Origin: Roseicyclus marinus
GTDB taxonomy: Bacteria > Pseudomonadota > Alphaproteobacteria > Rhodobacterales > Rhodobacteraceae
Length of the DNA: 64,000 nt
Reading direction: 5' to 3'
NCBI RefSeq assembly: GCF_030163795.1
Contig: NZ_JASJOF010000004.1
Coordinates: forward strand, 248,001 to 312,000
Both the position numbers and the translations under genes were made by a program. Below the pieces are notes generated by a model, which saw only the letters and a program-made list of their open reading frames with translations, was not told the origin of the DNA and made no database searches. Shown one piece after another: positions 1 to 8,560 of this stretch (positions within the stretch are counted from its first letter, which is position 1; every line of letters starts with the position of its first letter).

Positions 1-2132
1 GGAAATGTCGGGTCGGCTTGGAGCAGATCGACAGGCGAGAACGCGAGGGCCTGCGCACCGCTCGCCGCGACAGAAACCACCGGCCCAAGGATGCCGGAAC
101 TGTCCCGGGCCGCGACGTAATAGGTACCGGGCAGAAGCGGCAACGCTGCCAAGGCCGTCGCGCCGGGAAGCACCTCCATGGACACCGAATTGGACCAGCC
201 CGTCCCGTTCCGCGCATGACGGATGACGATTTGCCCGCCGATCCGCACATCAAGGTCGGGATGGAGGGTCCACTTGAGGATTGCCAGACCACCCGCCGAC
301 TGCAACGTCAGGCCAGTGACTGCGACCGGGGGCACTGCAAGGCCGACGATTGTAGCCGCGCGCGAAACCCAAGCCGAGCGCACGCCGAGCGACGAAACGG
401 TGCGCACCCGGAACACCCACGCACCCGGGTCTACATCAAGCACCTCAAAGCGCGTTTGGGTCGTGCTCCCTAACGCAAAGAAAGGCCCGCCCGCCAACGA
501 TCCCTGAACTTCATACCGAGACAAAAATCCGGAAAGACTGGCGGTCCATTCTAGAAGCGCCAGAGCTTTAACCCCTGCGCCGTTGCGCGTGACGTAAAGC
601 TCCTCGCTGACCACGGGAACACCTGGCGGCGGCACATTAAACGGGCTGGGCAGCGTGGTGCGCGGTGCGGCAGCGTATATCTGTTCCTCGGTGGCGTCCC
701 ACGAATAGACCAGCGGCGAGGTTTCCCGCAGTGTCAGATCCGGCACGAGGGTCGCAGAGACGCCGTTGTCTTGCAGGCTGAGCGAGATACCACGAACCTC
801 AAACGGCTTGGCCGAGAAGCCCCAGCGGTCGTAGGAGACCATGACATTCTCGCCAGCGGTCGCCGCCCATGCCTTGACCTTGCCCGCCAGACGCAGCGAC
901 TGCTGCCGGCGCTGGCGCTCGAGCTCGATCCGAGCAATGCGCTGCGCCATGGATGCCGATGTGGTGAACGGCAGATTCAGGTCGAGCCAGTCTTCGTCGC
1001 CCTGATCTTCGGCCACGTAGACCGCAGACTGATAGGCCGGGAAATCGTCCGGCTGCCAATCGTTCTGCGGGCTGACAAACTGGCCGCGCACGCCATTGAA
1101 ATTCTCGGACCGACTGACCCTTGTCAGGAGCGAAAGGCCGTTGCTGCGCACATCGTCATCGGTGAGCGTGAGGGTCGGCATCCGATAGGCACCGGCGAGG
1201 ATCCTCCAGACGCCTGCCGAATAAACCGCCTTGCCCGCAAACGCCGTCAGCATGGACTCGATGTTCGTCTTGGGCGGCTGGCCGAGAGACAGAACGCCAT
1301 TGCATGTGTAGCGCGGCTCTGTGCCGCCTGCGGCGAGGGTCACAGCCTCATCGCACACATTGGCAGCCTCGATGAGGGCATCCTCTTCTGTGCCGTTTTC
1401 CGCGCCGATAGTCGCCCGGATACCCCAGACCGCATCTGCTATATAGTCCGCCAGGCACAGCGAGGCGTTCGCGGTATAGCCGCGGGTTCCGGTGCGCGGA
1501 TCGAGGACGTCGTCTTTACCCTCGACGTCCGCCGAGATCACCGGCCTGCCGTTTGGGAATGCATCGGCATTGGCAGTCAGCCGAATGTAGAGCGCTGCAC
1601 AGCCGCTCAGCCGGTGGTCTGCGGTCCACAGGTTCGGTACCGCCGCGCGCAGTTTGTCGAATGCGGTCTGGCCTGGCAGCCCCAGCCGCTTCTCTACATC
1701 GACCAGCCCAGCCCACCTGCCCTGTGCTACTCCGTTTGCATCCACGGCCACCTCGCCATCGAAGTAGATGGCGCCGATGGATTTCACGCGATGGGCAGCC
1801 AGCACGATGACCAAGTGCAGGAACTGTCCGGATCCGCCGAGAGAAGCGGCCGCATCGCCTGCTGCGACCGTGCTCAGATGCGCAAAGACAAGCGTGCCAC
1901 CCTTGCGCGTGAAGCCGTAGACGACCTCGCGCGGGCGCACGGGCTCGGTGACCGTGATCGTGCGGGGCCCGACCTCGAGCTGCGCCGAGCCGCTCGTGCT
2001 GGGCTTGGGCATGAGCTTGCGCGCGCCGGCGCTTAGAACCAGAGCCGCTCCAGTGCGAGCGACGAAGCCAAGAATCCCACCGGCGGCGATTGTCTTGCCG
2101 ACCACCACCGCTGCGCCTACGAGGGCCGGCAT
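1..2132 (-). CDS. Phage tail tip / host-specificity protein (gpJ-like), partial
   Basis: The reading frame is open from an ATG at 2132 to the window edge, at least 710 codons, so the C-terminus is missing. The N-terminus has a hydrophobic Ala/Gly/Val-rich segment, followed by the VVYG and GGTLVFAH motifs typical of tail proteins that thread the tail tip. A central part (about residues 270-450) resembles the gpJ-type tail protein body. From about residue 510 come Pro-led beta-rich repeats (VPVVSEELYVTRNG, LLEWTAS) that look like fibronectin type III modules. It starts one base after the stop of the NlpC-like gene and ends the known tail operon order, as lambda J does. The role (receptor contact and tip assembly) is inferred from family and position. 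Confidence 0.8.
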   Translation of the reverse strand, partial: MPALVGAAVVVGKTIAAGGILGFVARTGAALVLSAGARKLMPKPSTSGSAQLEVGPRTITVTEPVRPREVVYGFTRKGGTLVFAHLSTVAAGDAAASLGGSGQFLHLVIVLAAHRVKSIGAIYFDGEVAVDANGVAQGRWAGLVDVEKRLGLPGQTAFDKLRAAVPNLWTADHRLSGCAALYIRLTANADAFPNGRPVISADVEGKDDVLDPRTGTRGYTANASLCLADYIADAVWGIRATIGAENGTEEDALIEAANVCDEAVTLAAGGTEPRYTCNGVLSLGQPPKTNIESMLTAFAGKAVYSAGVWRILAGAYRMPTLTLTDDDVRSNGLSLLTRVSRSENFNGVRGQFVSPQNDWQPDDFPAYQSAVYVAEDQGDEDWLDLNLPFTTSASMAQRIARIELERQRRQQSLRLAGKVKAWAATAGENVMVSYDRWGFSAKPFEVRGISLSLQDNGVSATLVPDLTLRETSPLVYSWDATEEQIYAAAPRTTLPSPFNVPPPGVPVVSEELYVTRNGAGVKALALLEWTASLSGFLSRYEVQGSLAGGPFFALGSTTQTRFEVLDVDPGAWVFRVRTVSSLGVRSAWVSRAATIVGLAVPPVAVTGLTLQSAGGLAILKWTLHPDLDVRIGGQIVIRHARNGTGWSNSVSMEVLPGATALAALPLLPGTYYVAARDSSGILGPVVSVAASGAQALAFSPVDLLQADPTF

Positions 2133-2133
2133 G

Positions 2134-2550
2134 TCAGATCCTCCAGGCCATCGCCGCCTCGCGCAGCGGGAAGGTCTGGGCACCATCAGGACCCGGGGCC
2201 GTGGCGACCGCGCCGACGACGATCGCCACCACCGGAAACTTGTCGTGTGTGATGGCGATGTCGCCGCGCTGAGCGAGCTTGGGCGAAAGAAGTGGAGCGC
2301 CCAGCTCGGATTTGAGGCCGGTCTGGAGATCGACGTGACCGAGCTTCTTGATCAGTCGCAGCGCGCCGCCCTCGGTCCGATACCGGCCGCGCCACATTTC
2401 AGCGAGCGAAGGCTGTCCGGTGATCGCGGAGCGCACATCAAAAGCCCAGGTCAGGCAGTCGTGCCGACCCCATGCAAATGGCCTAGACCGCGCATCCTCG
2501 ATCGCAGCAACAAGCCGCAGATCCCAATCCGCGACACGCGTCATCCCCAT
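2134..2550 (-). CDS. Tail tip-associated protein with NlpC/P60-like cysteine motif (DUF6950-like)
   Basis: 138 residues. Residues 26-38 carry WGRHDCLTWAFD, the Cys-containing signature of small phage proteins related to NlpC/P60 peptidases, followed by a GDIAITHD segment about 65 residues later that could supply the His. It lies between the hub-like gene and the gpJ-like gene, where lambda K and GTA peptidase genes sit, so a role in cell-wall penetration or tip assembly is likely. Its start overlaps the end of the preceding gene by 10 bases, indicating coupled translation. The full catalytic triad cannot be confirmed by eye. Confidence 0.7.
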   Translation of the reverse strand: MGMTRVADWDLRLVAAIEDARSRPFAWGRHDCLTWAFDVRSAITGQPSLAEMWRGRYRTEGGALRLIKKLGHVDLQTGLKSELGAPLLSPKLAQRGDIAITHDKFPVVAIVVGAVATAPGPDGAQTFPLREAAMAWRI

Positions 2551-3098
2551 GGCAGGTTCAGCTCCTGAATGCTCGTGACGTATTCGAAGCCGCGGTCGCC
2601 GGGATGCAGGATCTGCTGGCTTTCGTGGGTGTACCGGAACTCACGCGCCCGGTTGAGATCGATGAGGCGGCTCTCGTAGGAGATCGAGACCGTGCAGGTG
2701 TTCTCACCGTCATCGATTCCGGGGACGTCGAGACGCCCGGCGAAAGCGAGAGCCGGATCTGCGATGATCTCGTGGTTCTCATCGAGAAGCGCGAACCAGA
2801 TCCGGCCAGGCAAACCTTGGCGCGCTTCGTCGATCGCGACAGCGACCAGCTCCTGCGAGACCCCTGACAGCGTGACCGAGGTGCCGGTCGCCTCGATCTT
2901 GTCGGTCTCCTCAAAGGAGCCGACGCCAAGCAGCGTGCCGAGGCCAGAATAGGCTTGCCCGTTCCAAACGATCTCTCCGATGCCGGTCCAGACGCGGACA
3001 AAGCCGCTTGCGAACTCGCCTTCGAAAAGAAGTGCCGGGCGCAGCTCACCGGCAGCGAGGGCCGCCGCGAACTCTGGCGTCATCAGGCGCGTGCTCAT
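2541..3098 (-). CDS. Phage baseplate hub / minor tail protein (DUF2163-like)
   Basis: 185 residues, mostly beta-strand-like. The N-terminal part (PALLFEGEFASGFVRVWTG, GQAYSGLGTLLGVG) and the C-terminal ESRLIDLNRAREFRYTHES match the pattern of DUF2163/phage BR0599-type hub proteins, which follow the distal tail protein in GTA-like tails. It overlaps its upstream neighbour by 4 bases and its downstream neighbour by 10. The role in the tail tip ring is inferred from order; no enzymatic motif is seen. Confidence 0.65.
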   Translation of the reverse strand: MSTRLMTPEFAAALAAGELRPALLFEGEFASGFVRVWTGIGEIVWNGQAYSGLGTLLGVGSFEETDKIEATGTSVTLSGVSQELVAVAIDEARQGLPGRIWFALLDENHEIIADPALAFAGRLDVPGIDDGENTCTVSISYESRLIDLNRAREFRYTHESQQILHPGDRGFEYVTSIQELNLPWG

Positions 3099-3691
3099 AT
3101 CGCCTCCCTGGCCGTAAAGCTGAAGCTGTGGATGTCGCCGTTGGCCACGCTTTCGGGGATGTCAGATACCGGACGCAGCAACACCTTGGGCGCGTTAATC
3201 TCGACGGCGGCGCCGTTCGCCGGCGAAGACCGCAACGAAGGCACAATGGACAGCGCGGCATTGCCGGATCCATCCGGCGTCACATCGGCCAAAATCCTGT
3301 GGAAGCGCGTGTCGCCTTCCGTCCCGAGGGAGAGAAACGCACCCGCCTTGATCAAAGGCGAACCTGCGGCGAGGCCGGTGACATTGAGCGTGCCGCCAGT
3401 TTGGGATGCGCCGTCAACAACAGGCGTCCCCAAGCTGCTCGAGGTCTCCGCATCAGGGTCTGCGAACAGGAAACGACCTACATCGACGATTTGCGCGAAG
3501 AGCGCCCCAAGCGCGCGAGCATTTTCGTCACGCGATGCCGCGATGGTGATGTCGTACTCCCACCAGCGGCCACCCCAGTCCTGCACCTGTTCGGTACCTG
3601 TGGCAAAGCTCGGGTCACCGGCGCGCGCTGCGCGGAGCGTCCGGCGCGGCATGCCGGAGATCATGTTGGGGCCGAGGACAGGAAGGGTCAC
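3095..3691 (-). CDS. Minor tail protein downstream of tape measure
   Basis: 198 residues. The WGGRWWEYDITIAASRDENARAL segment (about residues 40-62) resembles distal-tail or gpM/gpL-type minor tail proteins, which start with aromatic-rich strands. The rest is Gly/Ala/Ser-rich beta sequence without catalytic motifs. It sits directly after the tape measure gene (4-base overlap) and before the hub-like gene, the standard place for the distal tail adaptor. The family assignment is by context rather than by a firm sequence signature. Confidence 0.6.
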   Translation of the reverse strand: MTLPVLGPNMISGMPRRTLRAARAGDPSFATGTEQVQDWGGRWWEYDITIAASRDENARALGALFAQIVDVGRFLFADPDAETSSSLGTPVVDGASQTGGTLNVTGLAAGSPLIKAGAFLSLGTEGDTRFHRILADVTPDGSGNAALSIVPSLRSSPANGAAVEINAPKVLLRPVSDIPESVANGDIHSFSFTAREAI

Positions 3692-5715
3692 AGCCGCCCC
3701 CGCTTCTGCGCTTCAGCGACGGTTTCGATGACCATTCGCTGCAGTTCCGGCATTTGAGTGCGTAGCGAGCGGGCAATGTCATCGCCCGCGCCTCGTTCGG
3801 CCCCGCGCGCATCTATCGAGATCGGCATCGAGACCGTGATCGGCGCGCTGCCCATGGCGTCGTTCGGGACGATCGCGCCGGACGCGCCAGGCACGAACCA
3901 CTCCGGGCCTTCTTCGCCGACGACATACGCGCGGCCGGTGGCGACGGGGCCGCCTTCGGCGCGGAAGCCACCGAAGATGCTGCTGATCAAGCTGCTGCCG
4001 CCGAAGAGATTGGAGAACACGGGCTGGAAAGCGGCTTGCAGCGCCATGTCGGCGAGGCTGTCGAGAAGGCGCGAGACGGCTTCTCTGGCGGATCCAGAGT
4101 TCCGAATGATGCCGGACATGGTCGAGGAGAACATTCCGCTGAGACGGTCCGACGCACTCTCGGCTTCACTTAGGCTGTCGGCCATTTCGTCGATATCGTC
4201 AGCCGCACGGCCAGCTCCCCCGCCGAGACGCGAAAGGGCATCGGTCGCGGTGGTGACAGTTTCGACAACCTCGGTCGTGGCGTTGTCGAGATCCGTTGTG
4301 TCGAACACGAGCTCGACAATGCTTTCACCTGCGGTGGCGGCCTCGATGCGGAGGGAATTCAAAGTGCGACGCGCGTTTTCAAGAGAAGTGCGCAGTTCTT
4401 CAGCCTGCTCTTCCTGCCGCAGCATCTCGCGATAGGCGCCAAGTTGCGGGTTGGTTTCGGCACCCGGCTGCTGCGCAAGAACTTCCATCGCCTCGCGGTC
4501 TACACCAGCGAACCGCGCTGCATTGAAAGCCAGCTGCGCCTCTGTAGCGGCCAAGGCCGCACGCGCGGTTGTCTCGAGGTTTTGTGCGTAGGCGATGGCC
4601 TCGGCACCGGAGCCACGGGCGCCAGCTGCGTAGCCACCGAGCGCCACGTTCAAAAGATCCTGCGCCTCTCGCACGTCATCAATGCTGGGCGGAAGGTTTT
4701 CGTTCAGCGTTTTGAAGCGATCGAGGACGACGAGCGCTGCGCCCACAAGGCCGACGGCAATGCCGACTGGACCGGTCATCAGAATAAACGCCGATCGCAA
4801 AAGCCCCACAGCAGCCGCGAGTGTGTTCACGACACCTGTGGCTCGAACGATGTTCACCACCACCTGCCCGACAAGCAGTGCGCTGACAGCGGCCATGCCA
4901 GCGGCAAGTGCTTCCACGTTGTCAAGCAGCAGCTGGATGACAGTTGAAAGCGCGCCACCTTCTTGCGCCGATGTGACAAAAGCTTCGGTGACGGTCGTAA
5001 TGACTGGGGCAAGCCGCGCGCCGATCTGGTCGCGCAGGCCGATCATCACGTCACGTACGCGCCCCAAGGCGACGTTTGTTTCGTTGAGGGCCGCGACTTG
5101 CCCATTGCTCAGCCGCAGCCCAAACCGATCCGAAGCTTGGCCCAGGCGCTCGAGCTCTTCGCCATTGCTCCGCAGCAGCGGCAGCAGCAGCGTCGCATCG
5201 CTGGCAAGCGCCTCCATGTAGAAGGTCATCTGCTGCTGGCTCAGGCCTGCCCGCTCAAGCGTGTTGACGTATAGCTGTAGGGCCTCAGGGCCGGACAGGT
5301 TGCGGAACATGTCGGCTGTCACACCGACCTGTGGCGCGATGTTCTCGAAGAAATCCGCCATCTCGCCGCCACCGGTGGACAGGAAGTCACCGATGCGTTC
5401 GTTCACGTCCTTCAGGATGTCGGCCAGCCGTTCCTGATTGATCCCGACCGTGTTAGTCGCCGAGGCCATCCGCTGCAGTTGTTCGGGCGTCGCATTGGCG
5501 ACGCTCGCAAGGCGGCTCGTCTCATTGGCCACGCTGGCCGCGCTGGCCACCATCGCCGTGAGAGCGGCGCTGACTGCCGCCGCGACCGCCGTGATCCGCC
5601 CAAGGCGACCGCGCAAGTCGTCCGAGGCTCCCTGCGCACGGCGCGCACCTCGTTCGAACTGGGCGCTGTCCATGCCCAGGTTGGCGCGCAGCGCGCCGAT
5701 GACAGACTGCGACAT
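3688..5715 (-). CDS. Phage tail tape measure protein
   Basis: 675 residues. It is the largest gene of the tail module and follows the tail assembly chaperones, as in all siphophages. It has long Ala/Gln/Glu-rich helices (residues 10-120 and 340-520), a strongly hydrophobic stretch around residues 265-335 likely to insert in membrane on DNA ejection, and the terminal signature RAEGGPVATGRAYVVGEEGPEWFVP found at the C-terminus of many tape measure proteins. The role is to set tail length and be ejected ahead of the DNA. It is short for a siphovirus, implying a tail of roughly 100 nm by the usual proportion (inference). Confidence 0.9.
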   Translation of the reverse strand: MSQSVIGALRANLGMDSAQFERGARRAQGASDDLRGRLGRITAVAAAVSAALTAMVASAASVANETSRLASVANATPEQLQRMASATNTVGINQERLADILKDVNERIGDFLSTGGGEMADFFENIAPQVGVTADMFRNLSGPEALQLYVNTLERAGLSQQQMTFYMEALASDATLLLPLLRSNGEELERLGQASDRFGLRLSNGQVAALNETNVALGRVRDVMIGLRDQIGARLAPVITTVTEAFVTSAQEGGALSTVIQLLLDNVEALAAGMAAVSALLVGQVVVNIVRATGVVNTLAAAVGLLRSAFILMTGPVGIAVGLVGAALVVLDRFKTLNENLPPSIDDVREAQDLLNVALGGYAAGARGSGAEAIAYAQNLETTARAALAATEAQLAFNAARFAGVDREAMEVLAQQPGAETNPQLGAYREMLRQEEQAEELRTSLENARRTLNSLRIEAATAGESIVELVFDTTDLDNATTEVVETVTTATDALSRLGGGAGRAADDIDEMADSLSEAESASDRLSGMFSSTMSGIIRNSGSAREAVSRLLDSLADMALQAAFQPVFSNLFGGSSLISSIFGGFRAEGGPVATGRAYVVGEEGPEWFVPGASGAIVPNDAMGSAPITVSMPISIDARGAERGAGDDIARSLRTQMPELQRMVIETVAEAQKRGRL

Positions 5716-6012
5716 TCAGTGGACCCTTTTGGCGTTCCAGGATGCGCCGAGCATCTTGAGGTTGCGGGCAACCTCCTCCGGCGTCTGACGTCGTTTGCGG
5801 GGCGAGGCTGCGGACGGACCCGCTACAGCCTCGAACTTTGGCAGCTTGGCGACTCTTGTCAGCGCCGCTGTGTGCCATGCGAGCCAGGCGCGGCCCTGAT
5901 GCTCGCGCTCGGCGCGCTGTTGCGCGCCGCGCATATGGTGTTGGTAAAGGCGCGGGGTGAGGCGCCAGAATGCGAGCGGGTCAAACCCCGCCGCGACATA
6001 GCCCTCGAGCAA
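5716..6012 (-). CDS. Second tail assembly chaperone (gpT-like position)
   Basis: 98 residues, helical and basic, starting MLEGYVAAGFDPLAFWRLTP. Proteins with the FDPLAFWRLTPR motif lie just upstream of tape measure genes in alphaproteobacterial phages and act like lambda gpGT or GTA gp10.1, coating the tape measure before tail tube polymerisation. It ends one base before the tape measure start. No programmed frameshift joining it to the upstream chaperone is evident, as an 11-base gap and a stop separate them. Confidence 0.6.
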   Translation of the reverse strand: MLEGYVAAGFDPLAFWRLTPRLYQHHMRGAQQRAEREHQGRAWLAWHTAALTRVAKLPKFEAVAGPSAASPRKRRQTPEEVARNLKMLGASWNAKRVH

Positions 6013-6023
6013 GCGACCGAAGT

Positions 6024-6365
6024 TTAGCTCGTCCGCTTCCCCGCCTTCCCGTTTCCCGATGCGGCCTTGGGATCGGGATCCGGAAAGGCCGCGCGGATGA
6101 GACGGGCGAGAACATCCATATCCGCCGACAGGATTGCGCCGGCAAGACGCTTGTCAGCATCCGGATTCTCCTGCACGAGCGACGCGTGGATGAGCGCGCG
6201 CATGTCGGAAAACCCGATGCTGCCCGCCTCGAATGCAGCGATTGCCGACATGGCATTGCGGCCTGTGTCGGCCTCATAATCGCACATCGCGTTGAAGTCG
6301 AAGCGTAGGGTGTAGCTCGCGCCGTCATGATCGACGGCAATCTCACCGAGGAACCTGTTCGCCAT
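6024..6365 (-). CDS. Tail assembly chaperone, GTA gp10-like (Phage_TAC_11 type)
   Basis: 113 residues starting MANRFLGEIAVDHDG. The body FDFNAMCDYEADTGRN followed by FEAGSIGFSDMRALIHASL matches the GTA-gp10/Phage_TAC_11 pattern, a small tail chaperone with a beta hairpin and helices. I chose the ATG at 6365 over a longer frame because it lies three bases after the tail tube stop and removes a tail that only shadows that gene. The C-terminus is lysine/serine-rich. The predicted role is to bind tape measure protein during tail building. Confidence 0.75.
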   Translation of the reverse strand: MANRFLGEIAVDHDGASYTLRFDFNAMCDYEADTGRNAMSAIAAFEAGSIGFSDMRALIHASLVQENPDADKRLAGAILSADMDVLARLIRAAFPDPDPKAASGNGKAGKRTS

Positions 6366-6367
6366 GA

Positions 6368-6793
6368 TCAGGCCGCTGCCGCGTAGGTGACGGTGCCCTT
6401 GGGCTTGATCGTGCCTTGGCATTCGAGCTTGCCTTCAGGCGTTGCCTCCGGCGAGGTCAGGCCGGTGAAGAAGCCGTTGAATGTGAAGGTCGAGCCGTCG
6501 GGCAGCGTGATCCGGTAGCGGCCGCCATCGACTGCCGTCGCTGCCGTCAGGATCGTGTCGTACACGTCCTTTTCAAAGGTCAGCGTGAAGGTCGCCTCGC
6601 CCCGCTCGAACAGCCCGGGGATGAACTCTTTGGTCCGGTCGGGGCTTTTCAGATGCGTTGCCTCGACAGCAGCGCGGGTGAGACCCGGTGCGGTCACGGC
6701 GGTGATCTCCGCGACATCCGTGAACGCGGCGGGGCTGCCGCCCTCGATGCCAAAGGCGGAGTTGTAGCCAATATCGGCCAGGGTTGCGGTCAT
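6368..6793 (-). CDS. Phage major tail tube protein
   Basis: 141 residues from ATG 6793, which has a GGAGGG Shine-Dalgarno five bases upstream; an in-frame TTG four codons earlier lacks one. The sequence is beta-rich with Thr/Gly turns (LADIGYNSAFGIE, RYRITLPDGSTFTFNGF) and shows the gpV-type fold pattern. It overlaps the tail terminator gene by 4 bases. It polymerises around the tape measure to form the tail tube. Confidence 0.8.
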   Translation of the reverse strand: MTATLADIGYNSAFGIEGGSPAAFTDVAEITAVTAPGLTRAAVEATHLKSPDRTKEFIPGLFERGEATFTLTFEKDVYDTILTAATAVDGGRYRITLPDGSTFTFNGFFTGLTSPEATPEGKLECQGTIKPKGTVTYAAAA

Positions 6794-7176
6794 GGTTCCC
6801 TCCAATGGGTTGTGAAGTCGAGGCTTACCCGGAACGGTCGGTCGGCCTCATTGCTGCCGCCTTCGCGGCTGTCCCGCGTGCCCACATGGAACACGCCGCG
6901 AAACCCGCCGCCGCTGTAACCTCCCAGAAGGTCGATCACGGCACGGGATAGGATCTTGGCCGACCCGTAGGTCGAGCCGTAGCAGTCCACCTGAACGCGA
7001 GCTTGAAGCAGCCCATCGCGCCCCTTCAGCCGATACCCCTCAGCCGAGGTGATGACGTTCAGCACGATCGCGGGCAGCGGCTGACCTTGCGGTCGGGTGC
7101 CCCAGTTAACCCCGCCCGCCAGCAGACCAGCGATGGTGCTGTTGGCGAGAAGCAGGCTGCGCAGCGCCTCTTCCAT
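6790..7176 (-). CDS. Tail terminator / completion protein (DUF3168)
   Basis: 128 residues. It begins MEEALRSLLLANSTIAGLLAG and has PLPAIVLNVITS and ARVQVDCYGSTY, which match the DUF3168 family (gpU-like tail terminators). The gene lies between the HK97 gp10-like protein and the tail tube, the expected position. It caps the tail tube and forms the interface to the head connector. Confidence 0.8.
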   Translation of the reverse strand: MEEALRSLLLANSTIAGLLAGGVNWGTRPQGQPLPAIVLNVITSAEGYRLKGRDGLLQARVQVDCYGSTYGSAKILSRAVIDLLGGYSGGGFRGVFHVGTRDSREGGSNEADRPFRVSLDFTTHWREP

Positions 7177-7179
7177 GGC

Positions 7180-7647
7180 TTATGACCGAGCCTGCCGCCG
7201 CCGCGCACGGGCGACCGAGCGCTGGATCTCGGACCACATTTCACGACCGAGGCGGTCGATCAGGTTCCGGGCGTCCATGTCGAAGGCCGGGCGTCCGAAT
7301 GGCTGCGGAGCATGGTGCTGAGTGCCAAACTCCTGCAGGTGCGCCTGCGGCACAGGTCCCGCGCCCACGAACACCTCGACGCTTGTGCGGTGGTTTGGGA
7401 ACATGCGCCGATGCAGACCGCGCTGCCGATCCGAAAGCGTCGGGCTGACCGCGATCGAGCCGACTAGATCCTCATTTGCCGTGTTCGGATCATCGGGCGC
7501 GAGGCTGCGCATCAGCTCGGCCATAGGCTGCGCCGCCTTAATCAGAGCGCGCCGCGCCACAGACCGCCGCGTCGACAGACTTGCCAGCTCATCGAGCGCA
7601 GCCTCCATCTCGCGGAAGCCCTCAACACGGAACGAAACCATGCTCAC
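7180..7647 (-). CDS. HK97 gp10-family neck/tail-joining protein
   Basis: 155 residues starting at GTG 7647, which overlaps the preceding stop as GTGA and has a GAGG about 11 bases upstream; an ATG two codons in is an alternative. The REMEAALDELASLSTR start and the FGTQHHAPQPFGRPAFD motif at residues 110-125 are the hallmark of HK97 gp10/TIGR01725 proteins, which help join head and tail. The C-terminus is Arg-rich. Confidence 0.8.
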   Translation of the reverse strand: MSMVSFRVEGFREMEAALDELASLSTRRSVARRALIKAAQPMAELMRSLAPDDPNTANEDLVGSIAVSPTLSDRQRGLHRRMFPNHRTSVEVFVGAGPVPQAHLQEFGTQHHAPQPFGRPAFDMDARNLIDRLGREMWSEIQRSVARARRRQARS

Positions 7648-7976
7648 TGATCGATCCTCGCTGCAGCCGTGATTTCCAGCATGGTGCGCCGTGTTCCGGA
7701 TTCCTTGATCCCGGCGATGTCATAGGTCAGGCCCTCGCAGACCATCCGATCCTTTGGCGTCAGAGAGCGGGTGAAGGCGCTGGACCGTACCCGAAACCGG
7801 GTGGTCACTTGCGCCGCAACCTCGCCCGCCCGCCACCGCTCACCGTCACTCAGATCGAGCTTCTCGGCGTACATTGCGGCGCCATGGTCGGCCCAGGTCT
7901 CGACCTCCTCGAAGCCGTTATCGACCAGCGACGCACGGCGAAACTGCACGCGCCTGTCGAGCTTGCCTGCGGTCAC
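7644..7976 (-). CDS. Phage head-tail adaptor (head closure, SPP1 gp16-like)
   Basis: 110 residues beginning MTAGKLDRRVQFRRAS, the classic opening of the head-tail joining family (GxLxxRVxxxR). It ends with the usual TYDIAGIKESGTRRTMLEITA. It overlaps both neighbours by 4 bases. The role is to plug the connector after DNA packaging. Confidence 0.85.
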   Translation of the reverse strand: MTAGKLDRRVQFRRASLVDNGFEEVETWADHGAAMYAEKLDLSDGERWRAGEVAAQVTTRFRVRSSAFTRSLTPKDRMVCEGLTYDIAGIKESGTRRTMLEITAAARIDQ

Positions 7977-8560
7977 AGCCCCATCCTTTCACGGTAGGGC
8001 ATCATCAGGTTCACCGCGGCAGGGTTGGCCGCGTAGATCGTGCCGACCACGTGTGCCTCGCGCAGCTCGTAGAGATCGCCGACGCAGAGGAGGATTGCCT
8101 GCCGGATCGGGTTTGGTACGGAGACCGGGCTGTCAGCATTGCCGGCGGTCAGCGCGATCCGCAGGTTCCGACCGACAGGCCAAGCGGTTTTGGCGCGCAG
8201 CTCCTGCCGCTCCGCATCAAACTCATAAGCCTCGGCGGACCAGGTCACTGAAGCAGACGCATCTGTGCGGTAGGTCACCCCGGTGATTTCGGTCACACCC
8301 CGCACCGGCACATGCAGCGCCTCATCGGCTGACCAGAACGTCGAGCCATCGAACAGCACCGCCCAGGTCGCAGAGACAAACGGACGGTTGCAGAAATCTT
8401 CGACATGCTCACGCGCTGCCTTGACTACGCTTTCGATAAGGCTGTCTTCGCTCGTGTCGTTTGGATCCATGCGCAGATGAGCGCGGGCCTCGGCCAGCGT
8501 GACGGGCTCACTGACGGGATCGGTCAGCCTCAGGAGGCGCGCAGCGCAGTAGATGGTCAC
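7973..8560 (-). CDS. Head-tail connector protein (HK97 gp6-like)
   Basis: 195 residues from GTG 8560, which overlaps the upstream stop (GTGA) and has GGGAGG seven bases upstream; the longer frame to 8575 lacks this. Residues 15-55 (VTLAEARAHLRMD, LIESVVKAAREHVEDFCNRPF) are the diagnostic helices of gp6-like connectors, and a long C-terminal extension ends in PIRQAILLCVGDLYELRE. It forms the ring below the portal. Normally this gene follows the capsid directly, but here three extra genes are inserted between them. Confidence 0.85.
   Translation of the reverse strand: MTIYCAARLLRLTDPVSEPVTLAEARAHLRMDPNDTSEDSLIESVVKAAREHVEDFCNRPFVSATWAVLFDGSTFWSADEALHVPVRGVTEITGVTYRTDASASVTWSAEAYEFDAERQELRAKTAWPVGRNLRIALTAGNADSPVSVPNPIRQAILLCVGDLYELREAHVVGTIYAANPAAVNLMMPYRERMGL

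Noticed and set aside
771-2036. 421-codon plus-strand open frame
   Set aside because: It lies opposite the gpJ-like tail gene, whose motifs and operon order are convincing. The plus frame is His/Arg/Cys-rich with no domain or ribosome site.
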